From Diospyros lotus (lineage: Eukaryota; Streptophyta; Magnoliopsida; Ericales; Ebenaceae), in NCBI RefSeq assembly GCF_014633365.1, contig NC_068347.1, forward strand, positions 15,212,433 through 15,276,432: a DNA stretch of 64,000 nucleotides. The letters are read 5' to 3'. Positions 35,142 through 46,900 of this stretch are shown here, piece after piece. Numbering within the stretch: the first letter of the stretch is position 1; each line of letters starts with the position of its first letter. The position numbers and the translations under genes were made by a program. The notes beneath the pieces are model-generated. The model was not told where the DNA came from. It saw only the letters and a program-made list of their open reading frames with translations, and did not search any database.

Positions 35142-35774
35142 TGTAATACCCCAAAAACCTAAAAAATGGTAGTATATATCGAGGATAAGGAAGGAAACAA
35201 TACCAGCTAGATACCTTTTGGGCTAAATGTAGGTAAAGAACTCTCGAGTTAAGCGTGCTTGAGCTGGGGAAGCTTAAGGATGGGTGACTCCTGAGAAGTT
35301 TGCGTAGGCTCATCAGAATAAGTTGTTTTGGTCATTCTTATTGCTTGATGCGAGATGTTACATGTGGTATCATAGCCTACCCTTGGTAAAGAGGGTCCAA
35401 TAAGGGTGGAGAGTGGCGTAGGGGCTCGGGGGCCTATACAAGGAGCGGCTTCTGGCAGGCTTCTAGAATGGCAGCCTCAAAATAGGAGAAGATTTGAGAC
35501 CAGTTGTAAGGTCGCATAACGAGGACGTCATATGCTCAAGGGGAGAGAATGTAATACCCCAAAAGCCCCAAAAATGGCAGTATATATCAAGGATAAGTAA
35601 GAAATGAAACAACACCAACTAGATACCTTTTGAGCTGAATGTAGACAAAGAACTCATGGGTTAACTGTATTTAAGCCGGGGAAGCTTAAGGATGGGTGAC
35701 CCTTGGAAAGTTCGCGTAAGCTCGTCAAGGTAAGTTGTTTCGGTCCTTCATATCGCTCGATGTGGGATATTACA
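35142..35774 (+). mobile_element. Second Cassandra element, TSD CTATA/CCATA
   Basis: LTRs at 35142-35362 and 35550-35774, each starting TGTAATACCCC and carrying the 5S-like blocks (AGTTAAGCGTGCTTG, AAGGATGGGTGAC), around a 187-bp interior. The primer site (TGGTATCATAGC) follows the first LTR and CTCAAGGGGAGAGAA precedes the second. Flanks CTATA (35137-35141) and CCATA (35775-35779) match except for one transition, and the uninterrupted Tat-like copy near 6400 reads CCATA there. It is more diverged than the copy at 5458. Confidence 0.85.
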
Positions 35775-36097
35775 CCATACATACATATATTAACATACAT
35801 CTATATTTTATTTCAAGACATCAGTGTTTGACTTAGACATCAAAGGATCCATGTGGGGAAGAACGTTGCGTGCCTTTTAATTGTATCTATGTTCGGTGCC
35901 ATCTGAAGCTAGCTTCCCAAAGACCCTCCAGGGGTGACTTCCCCACAGGCTCCGACGACCTATCCGAGGACTCTTAAAGCCTCATTTCTCCCCTAGCCTC
36001 TATTAATCCTCTAAGTGGCATCCTGGACCTTACTGTGGACATTACTTTGGTTGTTCCCAAGATGAACAAATTCAGTTATTGTATTCTGGCAACAACA

Positions 36098-37810
36098 ATC
36101 TATTAGTATAATTATCTATTAAGCGGTCATATTTATTTGATAAACATTTTTTAAACAATTAAAAGTTAATCTCCTAATATTCATTCACTAGCTAAGGAGT
36201 GATAATTGCTTTCAAATTAAATTTAAACTAACTTGATAGTGTTGGTTTTGGAGAAGATTGACATGTGTTCAGTCTATAAATATAGGGATTTTTGTATTGA
36301 AAAGATACACAAAAAGCAATTTGGGTTCCCAATCAATAGTATATTTGAGGGCATACACTATCAGTGTGCAATTAACTCATTAATCGGAAGCATCTATTCA
36401 ATTGTAGTGATTTTTACATTCAAATATGTAAATTTCATACATGAACCACTCTGTCATCTCTTCTATATAATGATTATAACTTAAAGATCGAGTGAATAGC
36501 AAGACGAGATGAATTAGAATCTAGCATGGGTTGTTTACATGTTTTTTTTTTAAATTTATATTATTTATGCATTGCTTATAATGAAAATACATTTAGATAT
36601 ATATTTTTGTCGATAAAATATATTTATGTAATTTAAGATATTTTTTATTCACAAAAAAATATTTTATATAATTAGAATCTATTTGAACAAATAAGCAAAT
36701 TGGTTTTTTGACAGTTAATTAAAAAATACCTCATTCATAATTTGATATACCAAATACAAAATTGATATAACTTTAAATTGTATTTTTTTTACTAAATACA
36801 AGACAACATTACGTAATCTTTTCATTATTTAATTCCATTACTACTCGTAATACCAAACAGCCATAAGTTTTTTTTTAATTATCATAATTCACCTTGGCAC
36901 ATTTTTCTAATTAATTGAAGACCGTGTGAAAAACATGTTTTCTTTTTTTATTTAATCAAAATATAATTTAAAAAAAGTGAGATATGAAAAGTATTACAAA
37001 CAAAAGTATTTTCTATAGTATTTATTAATTTTATCTGGTGACACTTGGAAAATGAGTCACATAATTTTTTATTTAATTTTGTTTAGATAAATTTATTTAT
37101 TTCATTCTTTAAATAAATTTATTTTAATCTTTATAAATAAGAAAAAATAATGCATGTGTTATTCAGTATATTTTAAAAAATTTAAAATATTTTTCAATTT
37201 TATCTTGATTATTTTAAATATTTAAATCTTATTTTTATATAATTTTATCTTATTTATTTTAACAAATTGAAAAGAATAAGATGGCCAAGTAATAAAATAA
37301 TGAATAGATATTTATTTCTACCAAGTTCTTCAATTTAGAGGGGACAAAAACATTTATTTATATAAATTTGATAAAAAGGAATTTCATCAAATCTGTTGTC
37401 GTTGTATTTTAAATTGGCCTCTCAAAAAAAAATATATATATATTGTCATCTCATAATATTTTATTTAATTTTATTATTTATCACCGTCCCTGCGTGCCCA
37501 AAATAAAAAGAAAGAACCGAGAAAGCTCTGTTCTTTCTGAAAAAGGCTCTTTTTTCTAGGAAAATAAAAGCGATTGCAGATAAATAAAGGAAATGGAAAA
37601 TTGAAAGATAAATAGCGGAGCAAGAGGGGGAGAAGCCGAGTGAAAGCTGGGTGATGCCGCTGGATTCATCAGTGTTTGGAACAATTCCCAACAGCTGAGA
37701 GAGCGCAGCAGCACACCATATTTTGAATTAATTTTCTGCTGCAATCTCTCTCTGTGCTGTTCACATTCGTGCGAAAGTACTACTTTAATCACTTCAAACT
37801 CAAATCCCCC
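36098..37810. other. AT-rich 5' flank of the NHL gene
   Basis: Very AT-rich (notably 36530-37460), with long T and A runs and no gene. A short 83-codon frame at 36233-36484 is unlikely to be coding. The last 350 bp are less AT-rich and probably hold the promoter and 5' UTR of the gene, but I cannot place a TATA box with confidence. Confidence 0.5.
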
Positions 37811-37838
37811 CATCTCTCTCTCTCTCTCTCTCTCTCTC
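37811..37838. repeat. (CT)n tract in the presumed 5' UTR
   Basis: About 14 CT units 28 bp upstream of the start codon. Such pyrimidine tracts are common near plant transcription starts. Confidence 0.75.
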
Positions 37839-37866
37839 GGGCCGAGTTTGGAGAGCTGGGAAAGCC

Positions 37867-37954
37867 ATGAGAAAATCCTTTGTTTTTCTGAGTTTGTCGA
37901 CTCTGTTGGTCACTTGTGTTCTTCGATTCCAGGAGGCTGACGCCGCTCCTGCGG
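37867..37954 (+). CDS. NHL gene exon 1 (signal peptide)
   Basis: Codes for [20 protein letters not shown] and the following FQEADAAPA, a basic start, hydrophobic core and small-residue cleavage region. The donor is GCGG|GTAAAC. The ATG is the first one after the CT tract in good context (GCCATGA). Intron 1 is 86 bp. Confidence 0.8.
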
Positions 37955-40900
37955 GTAAACCACCCCCCCCCCCCCCCCCCCGCTCTCTCTCTCTCTCTCT
38001 CTCTAAATATATATGCATATTCATTCATTTGCACCTGCAGGACCTTTGATCAAACAAATGGCGTCTCTTCTGAAATGGCCTAGTAGGTCTTCCCCCAAAA
38101 TACCACTTTCAGGCAAGTTCCAATTCCTAATTCCTGCTTTTCCCCTTTTTCTACCGGTGTTTATATCATCGTGTCTGTATTCGACATTCGAGGAAGAAAA
38201 TGCTCACATGGATACAGCCATCTGTCTACATTCGTGTGCTATTTTTTCACGAACTTGGCTGGACGTCTAAGCAATTAAAACTAATGTAAAATGTATAATT
38301 CTAAAACTAACGCTGATATTATTCATAGATTATTTGTGATTAATGGCACTTGTAGAAACAAATGAGATTTGTATCTGTTATATGAGTTATCCATGTTAAA
38401 TTTTTGAAATTTTCAGTGTTAAATATGAGATTCTTCAAAAATTACTAGAATTTTTGATAGCCTAAAGTTTAATTTGAGAACATGTGTTAGACATAATCTC
38501 GATCCCTTACATCGGGTAAGTGTCTACTTGACCTTGTTTATAAATATAAATAAGCCTTATGTTCTTCCACTGTATGTACACAGATGGAAATCTCCTTCAA
38601 TTTGAGAGTGGGTACCTTGTTGAAACTGTTGTGGAGGGGAATGAGCTTGGGTTTTTACCTTACAAAATCCGAGTCTCAGAGGATGGTGAACTCTATGCTG
38701 TTGATGCAGTTAATAGCAACATTCTCCGCATTACCCCACCATTGTCTCAATGTAAGCTTTCCCTTTACTGTTACTATTTGTTGCCTACTGATGACTGCAA
38801 GTTTTTGATATTGTTTGTTTTAATCTCTCTCCGCAATTGATGATACCCATTTTTATTGAATTGAGAAAAAAATAATCATAATAATAACTAGTGAAAAGTT
38901 TCATTCTTGTGTCAAGCTTTTCTTTACTGTGAAAATGAATGGTTCAGCTTTGAATACTTATAATTGATACAGTTGATTCCAAGGTTTTGTTTCCTCCATT
39001 GTTCAATTCTTAAATACATTGAAATTCGAAAATAATGAATAATTTCTTGTGTATATTTTCTTTGTCACCATTCTTATGACTAGTGTCTAAGAAGAGAAAT
39101 CTTATTACATTGTCTTTACTATCTATTTATTTGATAAGTGAATGGTTATTCTTCAGCTTGTGCATTAACAGAAATGGTTGCCTTTTATCTTTTTAATGTT
39201 TGTTTTTGGTTATTTTTTTGCTGTTGCAGATAGCAGGGCAAGGTTGGTTGCTGGGTCATTCCAAGGCTACACAGGGCATGTAGATGGAAAACCAAGTGAT
39301 GCTCGATTTAGTCATCCAAAAGGTGTAACCATGGATGATAAAGGAAATGTATATGTTGCTGATACCTTAAATCTTGCCATCAGGAAAATAGGAGAAGGAG
39401 GTATATTTTTTTTTGTGCCGTTCGCCTACTCAATAATAATAATACTAATCTGAAGCTCTTTTACTTTTGCTGTTCAGATCCCATGCATACATTAGTCTTC
39501 CAAAATGCTGTATGTTTACCAGAATAATAATAATACTAATCTGAAGCTCTTTTACTTTGGCTGTTCAGATCCCATGCATATATTAGTCTTCCAAAATGCT
39601 GTATGTTTACCAGAATATTGTTCAAATTGTATATCATTACTGAAAATAAAATGAAAAATCCATTGGATTATTGGAACCAACTTTGGAATTAATTACATGA
39701 TAGTGTATTTTATGTGAAAGTAATTGTAAATCTTGTTTGCAGGTGTGACAACAATTGCTGGAGGGAAATCAAATGTAGCTGGTTACAGGGATGGGCCAAG
39801 TGAGGGTGCAATGTTCTCAAGTGACTTTGATGTGATATATGTTCGCCCTACCTGTTCATTATTAGTTGTTGATAGAGGGAATGCTGCTCTTAGGCAAATC
39901 TCTCTTAACCAAGAGGATTGCAATTACCAGGACAGTTCAATCTCTGCAACAGGTTAAGAACCCATAAAATTTATTTGATATATTGCATCGGCAGTGTCTT
40001 TGTTTTTTACTGCACATAAACAATGCCAGGTGACAACATGCATATTGTGGAAATAAGAGATCGGGGGGCCAACAGGCCGAGAATATTGCAAAGATAAGGA
40101 TCCGAAATTCTAGGGAAGTTAGAGATAGTGAAAAAAAGAAGATAATTCAGTTTATATAATTTAGTTTAAATTGTATTCCTAAAATTTAGAGATAGCTAGT
40201 TTGTATTTTAAATAACTTAGATATCTTGTAAATAGAGTAGACTTCTATAGGAGGTAGATGTCTTGTACTCATATGTATATATACATCCTATGCACGAATG
40301 AAAAGGTAGAGTTTTCCTTTCCCCTAAATATTTTCTACACATATGATTATAAATTATCATATAATCTACTACTATAGTATCTTGGGGACAAAACGCATAG
40401 TTGTAACAAAAGGATATGCATGTGATTTAATAATTATCACTGTTCACCATTGTCCTCACAGGAGAAATAAAATTGTGTTGCAGTCCAAGCTTACATTCAC
40501 AACTATAGAAAAGTGAAATGATTAAATTGAAGCTCTATAGAGTCAGAGGAAGATGTTTGTCAAAGCAAATATTTGATCTTAAGTAAATTTCTATCCCCCT
40601 AAGATGACATATATCGAGCTATAGGTAAGACTTAAAGCAATGATGGCGATATAAATTGATATAAATTGTGTCTAGTGCTGTAAGGCAAAAAAGTATTAAA
40701 AAAAAAACTTCTTTATGTATCCAATGAGGACTAATTTTGCTACCTTACACGATGACATCATTTTTGGTAATTCCAAATAACATCACATCATATAGAAGCA
40801 ATCTTGCTTGACCGCTGTTTATCATTCTTCAAAGTAGCAGTTTAGGTTAGTAAGTGGCCAACCAAAGAATTGAACAACCCTAGAGCATTTTCTCAACCGA

Positions 40901-43900
40901 AGGCAAACTACAAAGTGCTTGTAGGCTAGCTGCCAAACCAACCTAACCCATAAAGGATGACTTCGTTTGGTTGACAAGTGTTTTTGCATCTTTAGTGCAG
41001 CTCTGAGTCAGTCTTGTAAGATGATTCATATGACACTTTCTTACCCCTTATCTAGTGTTTTAAGAGGAACTACTACCTTGGTTAGAAAAAAATCCACAGT
41101 GCCTTAACTGTCAGAACTTCAATTTTGACAAGCTGAGTTCCTCTTCAGCCGAGAGGAATGTAGAAGAACCAGAAGGTTCGAAGGGAAGAGAGAGGGAAAG
41201 AGATCAAGAGAGAAATGGTGGGAGAGAATGAATGTATTGATAATGCTTTAAGTAGTTTGGGAGGATGGCATTAGAGCTATATATATTGCTCTTGCCCATC
41301 CTTAGGCACTGTAACACCTGGTGTTACAGGTGTTAAAAGAATGAGAAAGAAAGTGAAAAAAATTCCAAAAATGCCCTTGAGAAGGTGTTGGATCCTTGAG
41401 ATTGAGGGTGCCCTATGAGAGGGGTATTTTGGTAATTTGGATAGTGAAATCCAATATAAAGGGTATTTTGGTAAATTGGAAATAATTCCTATGTGGAATT
41501 AGGTATGTAAGTGAATAAAATCCCAATTTGGTGTTTATGTGGAGATATATGGGATTAATAAATTCACAAGGGGTATTTGGGAATTTTGGAATTTAATTCC
41601 ATAAAGGAATTTAATTATGGAATATTAGGAAAATGGTGGATATTCAATTATGTGGTAAAGTAATTAATTTTTCCCTATATTAGAGAATAAATGTGGTGAT
41701 GCCACATGGATGGAGGAGATTAGAACTTGGAAGCCAAGGTTGTGTCTTGGAGTGACACATGGCATTTTGTGGTCCAAGTTAAATGAGAGATTAAATTAAA
41801 TGCAAAAAGAAATGCTAAAAGGGTCTTTCAAGCATTTAATGAGAGGCATGATTATATGGATTAAAGAAAATCCAAAAGAAAATGGTAAATGGTCACCATT
41901 AATGCCTTGGAAAATATGAGAGTTAAATAAATCAAAAAGGAAAATGGGAAAATGGTCTCCCATTAATGCTTTGGAAATTATGAGATTTATTTAAATGAGA
42001 AAGAAAGCATTTATGTCTTTTAAAGTGGTCTCTCATGTGATGGTGGAAAATTGTCCCATTAAATTAAATGGGAAAGAAATTTATTTATGTCATTCAAGTG
42101 TGATGGTTATGAAAATAGTCCCATTAATTTAAATGGGAAAGAAAGGATATTTCAAAGGATGAGATTAATTCTTGAAATGGGAAAGTGATCCAAGGGTTGC
42201 CATTAAATCTTGGAAGTTGGCATGGATTGCCAAATGGGTGGAGAGATTTTAAAGAGAAATGATTGGAAGGTGGAGATTTAATCTCCAAATTAAATCAAAG
42301 GCTAGGATTAAAACCTAGCAAAGCACATGGATTGTGCTTCCTTTGGATGGCTAAGATGTTGTCTTGTAAAGTGAGAAAAGATCCAATGGTGGATTTTAAG
42401 CAAGACTTAATGCCATGGATTGTGTTAGTTTGGAGGGTGAGGATTTATTCTCACCAAATAAATCTAATGGCTAGGATGCATTCTTGAAATATGAGGGAAC
42501 TAGTATAAAATGGCAAGAAGGGAAGTCTTGGTTTCCTTTGGCCATTTGGAGAAAGAAATGAAGAAGGAAAGAAAGAAAGGGAGATAAGAAAGTCTCCCAT
42601 GGAAGAAAAAGTGAAGAAGAAGAGAAGAAATCAAGTAAGTGCATTCTTCCTTTCTTTATTTAGTGTTTTTTTATCCAAAGAAAGTGAGTTCTTGTTTGAA
42701 TGCCATTTTAGATGGGAGAAAATGAAGATGGAAGCTCTCTTGAAATGGAGATTTAATATTCAAGAAGAGGTAAGGGATGGCCCCATGGGAGGGTGGCCTT
42801 GCAATGGGTGGTAAATATGTTTCAATAATGTACATGTTGCATTTGGCATGTTCTTTTATGTTCATGAGACTTATGGCCATAGGTTAGTTTGAGAACATGG
42901 TTGAAATGGTGGGTTGATGCCTCTAACCTTGGAGGGTTGTGAGGGCAAAGAAACCTAGCCACACTTGCATGCATTTGGCATCATATAACTTGTTATGTTC
43001 ATATTTATTTGGCATTGCACCCTTATTGAGCTTAATAGCTCATGAGGTTTTTACCCTCACATGTAGGTTGTGAAAGCATGGTAAAGTAAATGAAATGGTG
43101 GAATGGATGTGGAAGAATGGAAAGAACATTCAAGTGCATGTTATGGCTTATGGAAGCCTATCTTGTTATGTTTAATTTATGAGATGTAATTTCATTTGTA
43201 TGGTGATGGCTTGTTAAAGCCCAAGAGCATGTGTGTATTTTATATTTTGGGAATGTATGTTTCCATTTAGAAATGAGGTATTGGATTATGGCCTATGGCA
43301 TGTTGAAGCCTAAGCTTTGGTGAAGTTTTATTTTTTTTGAGATGTTGAAGTATGTTGTAATAAATAAAAATAAGAGAGATTTTATTTATGAAATGAGGCT
43401 TTGGAAGGAGATAAGTGAAGGATTTGAGGCAAATTGAGGGTGTTTATTTTTCTGGAAATTATGGGTTTTAAAAGCCCAAAGAAAAAAAGAAAAAAGAAAA
43501 AAAAAGAGAAGTGAAAGGGGCAGCAAGCAGCAGCCTTGCGCGCGCGGTCGGCAGCGGCCGCGCGCGGGGGCGGGCGGCAGCGGCCGTGCGCGCGGGCAGG
43601 CGCGCAGCCGCGCGCGCGGCCAGCGCCCAGCGGCCAGCGGGGCCTCGCGCAGGCCCCGGAGTGCCAGCGAGCCCCGCTGGCCAAATTTTTAAGAAATTTG
43701 GAATTTTGGGAAATTAAGGGGCATTTCTAAATTGATTTTGGGCCCCGGAGGAATTTTCAAAATAAATGGATTTTTCAGGCATTTTTGGAGAAAATGCCGA
43801 AATTTTGGAAAATTGAAAATTTGAGTTTTTCCTCCAAATTTAGTAATCAATCAATGGATTGATTTGAAGGGTGATTTTATGGAGCCCAGAAAAAAAAAAA

Positions 43901-46900
43901 AAAAATTCTTGAATAGGAAAAGAATTAATAATAATTGAGAAAACGGCGATTGAGCGTCTAAATGAGATTTTCTTCATAGCCAATGCGGTGTGGCTAAAGC
44001 CCAATTCTGCTAGTGAATCATGGGATTCAGCGAAGGGAAGGACGAGCCTCGTTCCCACCTAGGGCGTTTCGTCTTGAAACATGGTCCACCCTTCGCCAAA
44101 GGCTGGGCAGGTGGACAATTCGGGTGATTGTTCACGAGTAACACTCGTAAGTGGGAGCGGGGCGTTACAGGCACCAAAGGCCACTTGCCTTATTTACAAA
44201 AATTTGAACTCAACTTGCTTAATCAACTAACCAATCTTCCCGTTACATTCTACAATTGTTAGTTACACTTGCGCCCCCTATTATTCAATCATTCTCATGA
44301 CAACTACCCTCCCCTTTAGCAACTTCTTGTCCTCAAGAAGTTCACAATAGGCCAGCCACTCTCGGAAACTGAGTAAGTAGCTGGGGAAGGTACTCCCAAG
44401 TGTTGTTCTTCGGATGGAGATTGGACTGGTGAACCAGAACTTGCATCAATGGGGCCCCATGTCGGTGTATGATGCGCCTGTCCACAATAACTACAGGCTC
44501 CGGAACCTCTATAGGTTCAATTAAGGGAGTGGGTGGAGCAGTGCTTGCTACATGAGTCCTGATCGACTTTTTCAGAAGCGAAACATGGAACACGGGGTGG
44601 ATTTGGGGCTCCGGTGGTAGCTGCAGTTTGTAGGCTACCCTACTGATCCTTGCTACAATAGGGTAGGGGCCAAAGTATCTGGGGCTCAATTTAGAGCTTT
44701 GACCTGGGACCAAGGTTTGTTTGTGGGTCTTTCTGAATTTTAGGTAGACTAGATCGCCTATCTTAAACTCCCGGTCAATCTTCTTTCTATCAACAAACTG
44801 CTTTGTGCGGTTTTGAGCACTGGCCAATTCCTTTTTCAATACCTGTAGCACTTGTTATCTTTGTTGTAAGTAGGATTCTACTGTCTCCACGGTGATCTCC
44901 CCTAATAATGCTGGCAATAGAGGTGGCTTATACTCGCATAAGGCCTCGAAAGGGGTCATTTTGATGGTACTGTGGTGGCAAAAATTGTACCACCATTAAA
45001 CCAATGATAGCCAGCGATGCCATCCCTTAGGCTGTAAGAAACATAGGCATCTCAAGTACGTTTCTAGGCATTGATTCACTTGTTCAGTTTGGCCATCTAA
45101 TTTCGGGTGATAGGCTAAACTCATGTGTAACTTAGCTCCCAAGCTCTTGAACAGCTCCTTCCAGAAAAGACTGGTAAAGACTTTATCTCTATCCGACACT
45201 ATGGTCTGGGGAACACCATGTAGTTGTACTACTCTATCAAGATGTGGGCTATTTCCTGGGCAGTGAAAGGATGAGTTAAGCCAATGAAATGGGAGAATTT
45301 AGTGAATTTACCAACCACCACTAGTATACAATCCCGGCTTTCAGACTTTGGTAATCCTTCCACAAAATCCATTGAAATATTGGTCCACGCTTGGGTAGGA
45401 ATGGGTAGCGGCTGGAGTAACCCGGGTTGGGCTACTATTTCGTGCTTGCATCTCTTGCATGCATCACATCTCAACACAAAGTCCACAACGTACTTCCTGA
45501 GCTTAAGCTAGAAGAACAGCTGTTTTACCCTTTGATAGGTACCCTGCACCCCAGAATGGCCTTCTAGAGGAGAGCCATGCAGTGTCTCCAGAATCTTGCC
45601 CTTTAACTCCTCCTGATTTCCCACTACCAATCTGCCTTGGTATCTTAGTACTCCATTTTTGAGGGTGAACCCAGGCTTTGAGGTTGGATTTACAATAAGC
45701 TGCTCCATTATGCCTTTAGCCCATTCATCTCGTGCATAGCTATCACTGACCTCCTGATACTAGTCAGGTACCACCGTTGTGATGGAGGCCGTCAGTGCTT
45801 CTTCCATACATCTGGACAGTGCATCCGTGGCTTTGTTCTCCTTCCCCTTTCGGTATTGGATAATGTAGTCCAACCCCATTAATCTCGCCATTCCCTTCTT
45901 CTGTAGATGTGTGTGCAGTCTCTGTTGTAGGAGGAATTTGAGGCTCTCATGGTCAGTTTGATGATGAATTGTCCACCTTCCATATAGTGGTGCCATTTGT
46001 CAACTACAATTAACATCGCCATCAGCTCTTTGTCATAGACACTGAGTCCTTGATGCTTTGGACTCAAAGCTTTGCTAATGAAAGCTAGGGGCCTTCCCTC
46101 TTGGGATAGTACTGCTCCTACTCTAGTGCTGCTAGGGTCGGTTTCTAGAGTGAAGGGTTTGGAGAAGTCAGGAAGACCTAGGGTAGGGGCTTCGCTCATT
46201 GCCTTTTTAAGCCTCTCAAATGCCTCCTCTGCTTTCTCATCCCACCAGAACTCTTCTTTTTTAAGCAAATTGGTGAGTGGTCTGCTGATAGCCCCATAAT
46301 CTTTAACGAACCTCCTGTAGTAGCCTATGAGGCCCAAAAATCCCCTCAAGGCCTTTACTGATGTGGGCCTCGGCCATGATAACATTGCAGCTATTTTGGT
46401 AGAATCAGTGCTGACTCTTGCACCTAATATAACATATCCTAGGTATTCTACCTTTGGTTGGGCAAAAGAATACTTAGACTTTTTAATAAACAGTTGGTTG
46501 AATCTCATGACCTTTAGAATAGTTCTCAGATGGGTGAGGTGCTACGAAAACGAAGGGTTGTAGATGAGGATGTCATCAAAAAATACTAACACAAACTTAC
46601 GGAGGTAGGGTTCAAATATGTGATTCATTAAAGCTTGGAAGGTAGTGGGGCGTAGGTTAAACCGAAGGGCATTACTAAGAATTCGTATTGTCCTTGATGA
46701 GTAGAGAAGGCTATTTTAGAGATATCATCAGGGTTCATACATATCTGATGGTACCCTGATCTTAAGTCTAATTTGGTGAATACTTTGGCGTGTTTAAGCT
46801 CATCAAGGAGGTCTTCGATTATAGGGATAGGAAACTTATTTTTCACAATTTGGGAATTGAGTTGGCTGTAGTCTATGCAAAAGTGTCAACTCCCATCTTT

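Larger units (their letters stand above)
16904..36097 (+). mobile_element. Tat-like Ty3 LTR split by a nest of insertions
   Basis: The LTR pieces are 16904-17004, 18465-18657, 35059-35141 and 35780-36097, together about 0.7 kb, aligned in order with the simpler copy at 6104-6745. It starts TGTATAACCCG and ends GGCAACAACA. Insertions are the solo LTR 17005-18464, the TRIM 18658-35058 and Cassandra 35142-35774. Flanking bases AGCAT and ATCTA do not match, so it is probably the 3' LTR of an older element whose 5' LTR end is at 6745. Confidence 0.55.

Noticed and set aside
36233..36484. 83-codon frame upstream of the NHL gene
   Set aside because: AT-rich, no domain. The TATA-like 'ctataaatatagg' inside could be part of an old LTR, but no ends or TSD were found.
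37789..38034. Minus-strand frames rich in Arg-Glu over exon 1
   Set aside because: They come from the CT microsatellites and the C19 run, antisense to the NHL gene.
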